Source: Candidatus Mesenet endosymbiont of Phosphuga atrata (GTDB lineage: Bacteria > Pseudomonadota > Alphaproteobacteria > Rickettsiales > Anaplasmataceae). From it: DNA of 64,000 nt. The notes under the pieces were generated by a model. It worked only from the letters and a program-made list of their open reading frames with translations, made no database searches and was not told the DNA's origin. Made by a program: the position numbers and the translations under genes. Where the stretch lies: assembly GCF_964020175.1 (NCBI RefSeq), contig NZ_OZ026541.1:496001-560000 (forward strand), read 5' to 3'. Of the stretch, positions 19,211 to 26,984 are shown piece by piece (the stretch's first letter is position 1; every line of letters starts with the position of its first letter).

Positions 19211-19708
19211 ATGATTGATCAAGATATACTAAATAAAGCTTTAGCATGTTACAAAAAAATTAAAGAAAGTAACTTTAAGATTGCTATTGCTGAGTCTTGC
19301 AGCGGTGGTCTTTTATCTTTTTTATTTACCACTATTTCTGGAGCATCAACAATATTAGATTGTGCATTTGTAACCTACTCTAATAATTCTAAAAGTAAGA
19401 TTTTAGGTGTGCAGGAAGAAACATTAAGAAATTATGGTGCTGTTAGCAAGGAAGTAGCAAATGAAATGGCACGCGGTACTTTACTTAGATCAAATGCCAA
19501 TATTGCAGTTGCAATTACTGGAATTGCAGGTCCAGATGGAGGATCAAGCTGTAAACCTGTAGGTTTGGTATATATAAGCTGTATGCTTTCCAAAATTAAT
19601 ATTGATTGCAAAGAATATCACTTTAATTACAGTGATCGCAATAAAATACAAGTTGCAGCTGTAGATGCTGCTTTAGACTTTATTTTAGATAGAATTGAAA
19701 ATGCCTAA
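19211..19708 (+). CDS. pncC: Nicotinamide-nucleotide amidohydrolase (CinA C-terminal family)
   Basis: This 165-residue protein corresponds to the stand-alone CinA C-terminal domain, which deamidates NMN to nicotinate mononucleotide in the pyridine nucleotide cycle. It has AIAESCSGGLLS (~26-37), FVTYSNNSKSKILGV (~56-70) and AVAITGIAGPDGGSSCKPVGLVY (~98-120). It overlaps gltX by 8 bases. Confidence 0.93.
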   Translation: MIDQDILNKALACYKKIKESNFKIAIAESCSGGLLSFLFTTISGASTILDCAFVTYSNNSKSKILGVQEETLRNYGAVSKEVANEMARGTLLRSNANIAVAITGIAGPDGGSSCKPVGLVYISCMLSKINIDCKEYHFNYSDRNKIQVAAVDAALDFILDRIENA

Positions 19709-21110
19709 AGTTATCACACGTTTTGCTCCTTCCCCGACAGGTTTTTTGCATATTGGTGGAGCACGTACTGCTTTGTTTAACTGGTTATACGCAAAGCGCA
19801 ATAATGGTCAATTCTTATTGAGAATAGAGGACACAGATCAAAAAAGATCAACCAAAGAAGCAATAGATGCAATAATTAAGGGTCTTTCTTGGCTTGACAT
19901 AGATTACGATGGAGAAGTTATATTTCAATCGCAAAGAATAGAGAGACATATAGAAGCAGCTAACCATTTAGTTAAAATTGGTAAAGCTTATTACTGCTTT
20001 TGTCCCCCTAATAATACTGAAGAACGAGAATTAAAGACAAAACCTTATAGACATAAATGTACAAATAGTCCAGCGTCTTGTAACACTCCGGCAATACGCT
20101 TTAAGGTTCCATCAGATGGGGAAATTGCTTTTAATGATAATGTATATGGCACAATGAAAATTGATAATGCACAACTTGATGATATAGTAATTCTACGTTC
20201 AGATATGACTCCAACCTATATTTTTGCTGTTGTCGTTGATGATCATGATATGGGGATCACGCAAATAATTAGGGGTTCTGATCATTTAACTAATACTTTT
20301 AAGCAGTTACTGATATATCAAGCGTTTGGCTTTAATCCTCCTAATTTTGCACATGTTCCACTTATTCATGATGAAAACGGTCACAAATTATCTAAAAGGC
20401 ATAATGCTTTAAGTGTAGTTGAATATGAAAAAATGGGTATATTGCCGAAAGCAATGCGCAACTATCTTTTAAGGCTTGGTTGGGGCCATAATAATGATGA
20501 GATTATAAGTAATGAGCAAGCAGTTAAGATATTTAATTTACAAGGAATTGGACGTTCACCTGCACGTTTAGATTTTAAAAAACTTGAGCATCTCAATAGT
20601 TATTATATTAATAATATGAGTAATGAACAGCTTCTCAATATGCTTATTCCAATTTTAGAAAAAGAAGTTAAGAACAGAATAACTGAAAGGCATAAAAATT
20701 ACTTATTGCAAGGGCTTACAGAACTAAAAAAAAGAGCTAATTCTTTGATTAGTTTAGCTAAATCAGCTCTCTTTTATGTTGAAAGTCCTCCAATTATTGC
20801 TGATGAACATGCATATGAAGTTATAAAATCTAACCTTGACAGTATTGGTTTGTTAGCATCTTTCTTATCAGAAATTATTGATCAAAATTGGAATAGAGAT
20901 ACAATCTCCATAGAAATTAAAGAGTTTACAAATTTACATAACATACAAATAAGTGAGATTTATAAGATTTTACGTGCTTCAATTGTAGGAACAATAAATT
21001 CACCAAGTATTATTGATATAATGGTAATACTTAATAAAGATGAATGTCTTTTTAGATTAAAATCAATATTAAAACAGTTAGAGCCAGTACAAAATAGCAA
21101 CGTTAAATGA
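19701..21110 (+). CDS. gltX: Glutamyl-tRNA synthetase
   Basis: Class I synthetase charging tRNA-Glu, and in many Rickettsiales also tRNA-Gln by one of two GltX copies. The 469-residue protein has the HIGH-type motif in FAPSPTGFLHIGGARTALFNW (~7-27) and a KMSKS-type motif as HKLSKRHNA (near 233). Tetrahedral cysteines CFC and C-PASC are kept around residues 98-127, forming the probable zinc site. I chose the ATG at 19701 within the pncC overlap over a TTG 6 bases upstream, because MPKVITRFAPSPTG is the usual start. Whether it is GltX1 or GltX2 cannot be told from this window alone. Confidence 0.96.
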   Translation: MPKVITRFAPSPTGFLHIGGARTALFNWLYAKRNNGQFLLRIEDTDQKRSTKEAIDAIIKGLSWLDIDYDGEVIFQSQRIERHIEAANHLVKIGKAYYCFCPPNNTEERELKTKPYRHKCTNSPASCNTPAIRFKVPSDGEIAFNDNVYGTMKIDNAQLDDIVILRSDMTPTYIFAVVVDDHDMGITQIIRGSDHLTNTFKQLLIYQAFGFNPPNFAHVPLIHDENGHKLSKRHNALSVVEYEKMGILPKAMRNYLLRLGWGHNNDEIISNEQAVKIFNLQGIGRSPARLDFKKLEHLNSYYINNMSNEQLLNMLIPILEKEVKNRITERHKNYLLQGLTELKKRANSLISLAKSALFYVESPPIIADEHAYEVIKSNLDSIGLLASFLSEIIDQNWNRDTISIEIKEFTNLHNIQISEIYKILRASIVGTINSPSIIDIMVILNKDECLFRLKSILKQLEPVQNSNVK

Positions 21111-21222
21111 ATAAACTTGTTATATATCATATATATACTAGAGGGTTTAAGGTGATAGAGAATTATAAAATATGTAATCAATATATCCATAACTATAATA
21201 TATTCTAAACTGAATTATAAGC

Positions 21223-21609
21223 CTAAATAATAGAGTTACCAACAAGAAGTAATAAGTTTTCTTGTTGATACATTCTAGGTCTTAGCCAGCTTTTAATTGT
21301 GTGCCAGCAATTTTCAATTGGATTAAGATCTGGTGAATATGGAGGAAGATAGAGTAAATTGCCTTTTCAATTAATTCTCTTGTTTTAGCGGTTTTATTGC
21401 ATTATCGATAACTATCGCACTGTAATTGTGGTAATAATATTTGTTCTAACCACTTTTCGTATGAAACCACTAGCTTTTGCTGGTTTTATCCGGCAGATTG
21501 CTTTTTCAGCCATCTGTATAGTATTGCTATTCCAACAGCTCCACAACCTCAGCTTTCGACTTCCCTTTCTCAACCATAGATACCGCTTTCTCCCGTAAAT
21601 CTAAGCTAT
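21223..21609 (-). pseudogene. IS630-family transposase remnant
   Basis: The minus-strand end encodes LLYLPPYSPDLNPIENCW followed by ...IKSWL and stops at 21223, the DDE C-terminal signature of IS630 transposases (PYSPDLNPIE). Farther in, after a frameshift near 21370, fragments KWLEQILLPQL and KTAKTRELIEKA appear. From about 21609 the N-terminal helix-turn-helix part DLREKAVSMVEKGKSKAEVV-ELL is readable. About half of a normal transposase is missing from the middle and at least two frameshifts are present. No terminal repeats could be assigned with confidence. It is a dead insertion. Confidence 0.85.
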
Positions 21610-21852
21610 CTCTTTATATATTAAAAATTTCATTATACCTTTATCACTTATTTTTGAAAGTACTATAAATCCTGGATCATTACCATTTATTATTAAATAT
21701 ATATCTGTCCTCTTTATTCTCTTGTTTATTAATATATCTAAATAATTAAATTTGCTATTTTTACCATCTGGCAGCGATGCACCTAATTCTCTTGGTATTC
21801 AGGTTACTATTATAGGAGCTTCATCCAATAGCCTTTTCCTGCCACCTATCAT
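21601..21852 (-). pseudogene. Broken small ORF of unknown family
   Basis: An 84-codon minus-strand frame runs from an ATG at 21852 to a TAG at 21601, with one internal TGA at codon 18, where the context VT*IPRELG would suit a Trp. The readable part includes GRKRLLDEAPIIVT, GASLPDGKNSKFNYLDILI and DIYLIINGNDPGFIVLSK. The codons look protein-like, but I do not recognise the family. Together with the IS630 remnant it explains most of the ~900-base gap between gltX and the membrane-fusion gene; I see nothing in 21111-21222 or 21853-22015. Confidence 0.45.
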
Positions 21853-22015
21853 TAATTTACTTATTTTAATGCTCAAGGTATATTATAGTTAATATATTAA
21901 TCAATCCTCATAATTAAGTTTATTTAATAATTTCTACATTGTTTAGTTTTTTAATTAGAAGAATGATTTACTGTTATGCTAATATAATGTTAGCCAATTA
22001 TTAAAAAAATATACC

Positions 22016-23116
22016 ATGAACAATAACACTAAATTTTACGCTCAATTGCGAGATCTACTTATTAGGTTAAAAGCTTTAAAATTAAAATATAAAATAGCGT
22101 TATCAATATTGATCCTTTCCATATTATGGTTTAGTAGCGGTTTGTTTTATAGCAATAACGTAATAGAAAAAGGTAATAACATCACAGAAACAGTACAAGT
22201 TAAGCTAGTGGAGTCAAAAGCACAAGAGGAAACGATATATTTATCTTTTACTGGAACAGTAGATATGCATCAATTCATAAATGTTGTACCAGAAATCAAC
22301 GGAAAAGTTGTTGATATTTATGTTTCAAGTGGAAATAAAGTAAATAAGGGAGACGCTATTTTAAAATTAAAAGAGTATGATTACATAGAGCAGTACGAAA
22401 GAGCTAAAGCTCTTGTAAAACAATATGAAGCTGAATATCAAGCCTCTGAATCTCTAAATGAAAAGGGTTATAGATCTCAAACTCAAGCTGAAGCAGCCTT
22501 TGCTGCTGTGCAAAGTGCTAAAGCTGACCTAAAAAGAGCACAGATAAATTTAGAAAATACAACTGTTGTAGCACCTTTATCTGGCTACGTTGATAAGATC
22601 GTAGTTGGAAAAGGAGATTTTATAACTACTAGCAAACCTATCACTACTATTATTAATTTTGATGAAGTTATTATTGCAGTACATGTGTCGGAGAAAGATG
22701 TAAACAAAATAAAATTGGGAAATACTGCCAAGATAAACTTAGCAAATAGTTATCAGACTGAAGGAGAAGTAAGTTTTATAAGTAAGGTAATAAGTCCAGC
22801 AACTAGGACTTATAGAATAGAGGTAACAATTCCAAAAAACAATTATGAAATGTTTATTACTAAAGGCATGATAGCAGACGTTCAGTTAGCGGTGGGTACA
22901 GTAATTGCGCACAAAGTACCTGCTTCAACTTTGATTTTAAATGATGATGGTATTATTGGCGTTAAAATTGTTGAAAATGATAATACTGTTTCTTTCTTAC
23001 CCGTAGAAATTATAGATCAAGATAATATATTAATTTTTGGCCTTCCTAAGGATATAAAATTAATTACTTCAGGGCATTACTTTGTTAATGATGGAGAAAA
23101 AATACATGTAGGTTGA
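22016..23116 (+). CDS. Periplasmic membrane-fusion protein (HlyD/RND adaptor family)
   Basis: This 366-residue adaptor links an inner-membrane efflux pump to the outer membrane. One membrane anchor lies near residues 25-47. The lipoyl half-motifs flank a short coiled-coil hairpin (INVVPEINGKVVDIYVSSGNKVNKGDAILKL at ~88-118, and TTVVAPLSGYVDKIVVGKGDFI at ~180-201), followed by the beta-barrel. The hairpin is short (~50 residues), typical of RND rather than type I systems. The pump gene is not adjacent in this window, so substrate cannot be inferred. Confidence 0.92.
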   Translation: MNNNTKFYAQLRDLLIRLKALKLKYKIALSILILSILWFSSGLFYSNNVIEKGNNITETVQVKLVESKAQEETIYLSFTGTVDMHQFINVVPEINGKVVDIYVSSGNKVNKGDAILKLKEYDYIEQYERAKALVKQYEAEYQASESLNEKGYRSQTQAEAAFAAVQSAKADLKRAQINLENTTVVAPLSGYVDKIVVGKGDFITTSKPITTIINFDEVIIAVHVSEKDVNKIKLGNTAKINLANSYQTEGEVSFISKVISPATRTYRIEVTIPKNNYEMFITKGMIADVQLAVGTVIAHKVPASTLILNDDGIIGVKIVENDNTVSFLPVEIIDQDNILIFGLPKDIKLITSGHYFVNDGEKIHVG

Positions 23117-23194
23117 TATTACTTCAATTTAACTTTAATTCTTGACTTATAAGTAATTTTTAATATTTTATTATTAATTAAAATAGGGGGAAGT

Positions 23195-23575
23195 ATGACT
23201 AAAGAAAATCAAGACATCATACAAAAGAAAGTTATAGAGCAAAAATCTTTTGAGTTGCCAGATGATTTTTGGCCTAAATCTATTGTATCCTCAAAACCTA
23301 TACCACCACCAAAACCTCAAGGACCAAAACTAGAGCATCACGATGAAAAAATTTGTGGCTCTAATCGTCAAGAATCAAATGTTAATATCACTGTTGAGCA
23401 AGAATGTTGTGAGGTTTCTGTAAAGGATATAAGAAGAAATTTCGAACAACCTAAAGGAACAGTTGCCACTCTTATAGAGAAAATAAATCAAAATAATCTA
23501 GATTCAAATGCTGAATCAAAGTGTAAAATGATTAATATAAAAGAAGTTAAGCAAGTTTGTGGTCGCAAAAGATAA
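23195..23575 (+). CDS. Small hydrophilic protein of unknown function, proline-rich segment
   Basis: This 126-residue protein has no signal peptide or membrane segment. It begins with acidic/Lys-rich sequence, has a Pro/Lys tract KPIPPPKPQGPK (~34-45) that could bind SH3-like domains, and a Cys-containing C-terminal half. It has a G-tract RBS (GGGGG at 23186-23190, 4 nt before the ATG) like the other accessory genes in this window, and a strong terminator follows. I do not recognise the family; a secreted role is only suggested by the shared RBS type. Confidence 0.65.
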   Translation: MTKENQDIIQKKVIEQKSFELPDDFWPKSIVSSKPIPPPKPQGPKLEHHDEKICGSNRQESNVNITVEQECCEVSVKDIRRNFEQPKGTVATLIEKINQNNLDSNAESKCKMINIKEVKQVCGRKR

Positions 23576-23585
23576 TTTACTAAAT

Positions 23586-23626
23586 AAGCTACTTTGGGTT
23601 TCCAAAGTAGCTTGAATTCTTTTTTT
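23586..23626 (+). terminator. Rho-independent terminator
   Basis: A perfect 12-bp stem (AAGCTACTTTGG / CCAAAGTAGCTT) with a GTTT loop lies 10 bases after the 23575 stop and is followed, after GAATTC, by seven T. It also lies between convergent genes and could act weakly for coaD on the other strand. It is the clearest terminator in the window. Confidence 0.9.
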
Positions 23627-23635
23627 AAATAAAAG

Positions 23636-24124
23636 TTATTTATAATAAAAATTTAAAAGTTGTTCTTTCACATTTTTCGAAACAAACTTACTTACATCTC
23701 CATTCAGTCTTGCAATTTCTTTAACGAAACTTGAAGAGATAAACTGAGTATCCTCAGCAGCAGGTAAAAATATTGTTTCAATTTTAGGAGATAGTTTATA
23801 ATTTATCCAGCTCATTTGAAATTCATAATCAAAATCCGATACTGCCCTTAAACCTCTAATTATCACTGAAGCGTTCTGCTTTTGAGCAAAATATATCAAT
23901 AATCCATTAAATATTATCACTTCGGCTTTTATATTGAGTAATTTAATTTCTTCTCGTACCATCTCTGCTCGCGCATTAGCAGAAAAAATCATGTCTTTCT
24001 TAACGTCACAAGCTACACCAATGATCAACTTGTCAACTAAATTATATGCCCTCTTAATTATATCAACATGACCAAAAGTAATTGGATCAAAAGTACCAGG
24101 ATACACACCTATCTTTATCGTCAT
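23636..24124 (-). CDS. coaD: Phosphopantetheine adenylyltransferase
   Basis: CoaD makes dephospho-CoA from 4'-phosphopantetheine and ATP, the penultimate CoA step. The 162-residue protein has the nucleotidyltransferase motif GVYPGTFDPITFGHVDII (~6-23), VIIRGLRAVSDFDYEFQM (~87-104) and FISSSFVKEI (~128-137). Length is normal. It is convergent with the preceding small gene. Confidence 0.96.
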   Translation of the reverse strand: MTIKIGVYPGTFDPITFGHVDIIKRAYNLVDKLIIGVACDVKKDMIFSANARAEMVREEIKLLNIKAEVIIFNGLLIYFAQKQNASVIIRGLRAVSDFDYEFQMSWINYKLSPKIETIFLPAAEDTQFISSSFVKEIARLNGDVSKFVSKNVKEQLLNFYYK

Positions 24125-24192
24125 AAGATTTAAAACAATGTAATAAATTTATTATAGACATGATAAAGTTTTTTGTTTAGAACTTTTAAGTT

Positions 24193-24265
24193 GGCTTGAT
24201 AGCTCAGTCGGTAGAGCAAAGGACTGAAAATCCTTGTGTCGCTGGTTCGATTCCAGCTCAAGCCA
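24193..24265 (+). tRNA. tRNA-Phe (GAA)
   Basis: A 73-nt cloverleaf: acceptor GGCTTGA paired with TCAAGCC (7 perfect pairs), D arm GCTC/GAGC, anticodon arm AAGGA-CTGAAAA-TCCTT with anticodon GAA, T arm GCTGG-TTCGATT-CCAGC, discriminator A. The CCA end is not encoded. Confidence 0.97.
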
Positions 24266-24349
24266 CGTTTATTAAAATTTTTACAAGAATATTTGCCTCT
24301 TATAGCAAATTGCATTATATTATATAGTGTTATATTTTTAATTAATTGT

Positions 24350-25360
24350 ATGTTTAAGCTGCAAAACAGTTGCCATAAATTGCTTATTGTTAAAATATTC
24401 ATATTGCTGTTTTTCCTGATATCTAGTTTTGTAAACGCAAACGAAATTAGCAATCAGAGTACGGATGTTTCTAATGATCAAAAAGAGGTAGTGGTTGGCT
24501 TGCTTAGGACAGAGAAGGAAACTTACCCATATGAATGGGAATTTTCTGATAATATATATGAAATGCTTACATATATGGGAGCAAATGTTTTACTGATTGA
24601 TTATAATAAAATAGTAGATTTTGATAAAATAAAAAAAGAAGCACTATCTGAAGCTAAAAAAGATCAATTATTAGCAAATAAGTTAGAATTAGATAAAATT
24701 AAGGTAGTTGTTCAAAATTTTATTGAAGAAAATAAAATCAACAGAATATTTATAGCTGGAAATTATTACAATCTTGATTATGATCCTTTTCCACCAACAC
24801 CAAATCGTCAATTAGTTACTGAAGCAATTGTAAAAATAGTAGATGATAATCCTAATATTCATATTATTGCTATCTGTGGTGGATTGCAAGGTGTGATGCA
24901 TGCAAAAGGAGTTGAAATAATTCGTGTTGATAAACTGGTAGATGCAAAGCAACAAGAGGCACATTTAATATCAATGCCAAATCCGCAGCAAGAAAATGTG
25001 CATCTGCATAAGCTAAAAATCGTTCCAGAAAGTAGGTTAGGAGAAATAGCATCTAAATTTATCAAACCAGATAAAAATGGTTGGTTTTCTGTTTATTTCC
25101 CTGATGCTCACGGTGGAGTGGTTGATACCAGTAATCAGAATAAACAAAAGTTAGAGCATCTTGGGTATAAAGTAGTTGGATTTTCAGATGATGGCATTAT
25201 TGAGGTGATTGAAGATAAGCATGGAAACCTATATTTTCAAGATCATCCAGAAGCACTTGTGATAAAATCTGATAAAAATTACCCTGCAAAAGAAAAAGAG
25301 AGGGGAATTGCTACTTTGGTGGCTATAGCTATTTTAAATGATTTTCTTTATAGAGAATGA
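24350..25360 (+). CDS. Exported class I glutamine-amidotransferase-like hydrolase (C26-like), copy 1
   Basis: This 336-residue protein has a signal peptide (hydrophobic ~11-27, ending FVNA). The domain resembles class I GATase / gamma-glutamyl hydrolases: a nucleophile elbow IIAICGGLQGVMHAKG with Cys176, and a His-Glu pair in FQDHPEAL (His299, Glu301). Proline-rich PFPPTPNRQLVTEAI (~146-160) is shared with copy 2 and with C26 peptidases. It probably hydrolyses a gamma-glutamyl or similar amide outside the cytoplasm; the substrate is unknown. I chose the ATG at 24350 because upstream starts fall inside tRNA-Phe or give a longer leader. The stop overlaps the next gene as ATGA. Confidence 0.8.
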   Translation: MFKLQNSCHKLLIVKIFILLFFLISSFVNANEISNQSTDVSNDQKEVVVGLLRTEKETYPYEWEFSDNIYEMLTYMGANVLLIDYNKIVDFDKIKKEALSEAKKDQLLANKLELDKIKVVVQNFIEENKINRIFIAGNYYNLDYDPFPPTPNRQLVTEAIVKIVDDNPNIHIIAICGGLQGVMHAKGVEIIRVDKLVDAKQQEAHLISMPNPQQENVHLHKLKIVPESRLGEIASKFIKPDKNGWFSVYFPDAHGGVVDTSNQNKQKLEHLGYKVVGFSDDGIIEVIEDKHGNLYFQDHPEALVIKSDKNYPAKEKERGIATLVAIAILNDFLYRE

Positions 25361-26313
25361 GAATTTTTATAAATATATTAACGTTGCTATTTTTGCTTAA
25401 ATTTAACTTTGCTATTGCAGAAGTAAGAGATTTTCCTAACAAAGACTGTGATATTACTGTTGGCTTACTGAGAACGGAAAAAGAAACTTATGACCATGAA
25501 TGGGCATCTTCTGATAAAATATGTGAGATGCTTGTTAGTATGGGTGCACATGTTATATTAATTGATTACAATAAACTTTTCAGTAAAGCAAAGGAAGAAG
25601 CATTATCTGAAACTAAGGATGATGTGATACATGCAGAACAATTAGAATCTAAGAAAATAAAAGAAGTAGTTAAGGATTTTATTAAGGATAGCAAAATAAA
25701 TAGAATATTATTACCAGGAAATTATTATAATCTTGATTCTGATCCTTTACCTCCTACCCCAAATCGTCAATTAGTGACTAAAGCAATCGTACAAATCGTA
25801 GATGAAAATCCCAATATCAGCCTGCTTTCTATTTGTGGGGGGCTGCAGGGAATTATGCATGCAAAAGGGATTGAGATAATCAGCATGAAAAAGCTGCATA
25901 AGATTCAAGAGAGCAAAAAATCTTATCATAACGATCGCCGTCTTAATAAGTTAAAGATAGCACCGGAAAGTAGATTGTCATCAATGGTATCACGCTTTGC
26001 ACAACCTGATGAAGATGGTTGGTTTGCTATTTATTTCCCTGACGCTCATGGAGAGATGATTAATAACAGTGATGAGAATATTGAAAAGTTACAATCACTC
26101 GGTTATAAAGTTATAGGGCTTTCTGATGATGATGTCATTGAAGCAATTGAAGATAAGCATGGCAATATTCACTTTCAAGGACATCCAGAATCTCTTATTT
26201 TAAGGTCTAAGCGTTACTATTCTGAGAATTACAAAAAAAGGGAAATAGCAACTTTAATAACCATGGCTATAATTAATGACTTCTTATATCGTAAATGTGA
26301 AGCTATTATATAA
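25357..26313 (+). CDS. Exported class I glutamine-amidotransferase-like hydrolase (C26-like), copy 2
   Basis: This 318-residue paralogue of the preceding gene has a signal peptide (MRIFINILTLLFLLKFNFAIA). The predicted triad is kept: Cys160 in LLSICGGLQGIMHAKG, His276 and Glu278 in FQGHPESL, which is closer to the canonical C26 QxHPE form than copy 1. Both copies keep VGLLRTEKETY near the mature N-terminus and a conserved YFPDAHG. The ATGA overlap means the pair is co-translated, so two related enzymes, or one heterodimer, are delivered to the periplasm or beyond. Confidence 0.8.
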   Translation: MRIFINILTLLFLLKFNFAIAEVRDFPNKDCDITVGLLRTEKETYDHEWASSDKICEMLVSMGAHVILIDYNKLFSKAKEEALSETKDDVIHAEQLESKKIKEVVKDFIKDSKINRILLPGNYYNLDSDPLPPTPNRQLVTKAIVQIVDENPNISLLSICGGLQGIMHAKGIEIISMKKLHKIQESKKSYHNDRRLNKLKIAPESRLSSMVSRFAQPDEDGWFAIYFPDAHGEMINNSDENIEKLQSLGYKVIGLSDDDVIEAIEDKHGNIHFQGHPESLILRSKRYYSENYKKREIATLITMAIINDFLYRKCEAII

Positions 26314-26405
26314 ACACATCAAGTTAAAATTTGGTCTGTGAGCGATCGGAAGTATAACTATCTGATGTGATCAAAGGGTTTAAAAATCATAAAAATGAGA
26401 AGAAT

Positions 26406-26897
26406 ATGACAGCAGAAGTAGCTATAATAATGGGCAGTGAGTCAGATTTTACAACAATGGAAAACTCATTAACTGTTTTAAAGGAATTACAGATATCGTA
26501 CGCAATCCGTATAATATCTGCTCATAGAACGCCAGATAGGTTATTTGATTTCGCTAAATCTGCAGAAAAGGAAGGTTTCAAAGTGATTATAGCTGGAGCT
26601 GGTGGTGCAGCTCATTTGCCAGGAATGACAGCTGCACTAACTCATCTACCTGTTATAGGCGTGCCAATTCAGAGCAAGCATTTAAATGGTATAGATAGTT
26701 TGCTCTCTATCACACAAATGCCCAAAGGAGTTCCTGTCGCAACTATGGCAATAGGCAGCAGTGGAGCATTCAACGCTGCTATTATGGCTGCATCCATATT
26801 ATCTATCAGCAATAATGATATTGCTGATAAATTAAAAAAATGGCGAGATAAACGAACTAATGAAGTAAAAAAAATGCCTTCTTCATTGATGTCTTGA
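26406..26897 (+). CDS. purE: N5-carboxyaminoimidazole ribonucleotide mutase
   Basis: PurE catalyses N5-CAIR to CAIR in purine synthesis. The 163-residue protein has [12 protein letters not shown] (~7-18), [13 protein letters not shown] (~38-50), [17 protein letters not shown] (~59-75) and the [20 protein letters not shown] block. I chose the ATG at 26406 (GAGAAG 3-4 bases upstream); a GTG 39 bases earlier would add an atypical leader. Confidence 0.96.
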   Translation: MTAEVAIIMGSESDFTTMENSLTVLKELQISYAIRIISAHRTPDRLFDFAKSAEKEGFKVIIAGAGGAAHLPGMTAALTHLPVIGVPIQSKHLNGIDSLLSITQMPKGVPVATMAIGSSGAFNAAIMAASILSISNNDIADKLKKWRDKRTNEVKKMPSSLMS

Positions 26898-26984
26898 TTA
26901 ATCTCCATCTTTACAATATGAGATAGAAGTTATTTAAGAATTATTGATCTGTCATCTTATAATTCATTTAGCATTCTTAAAAAA

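Noticed and set aside
24236-24349. Upstream start for the first C26-like gene inside tRNA-Phe
   Set aside because: The frame is open through the tRNA, but the ATG at 24350 gives a proper signal peptide right at the N-terminus.
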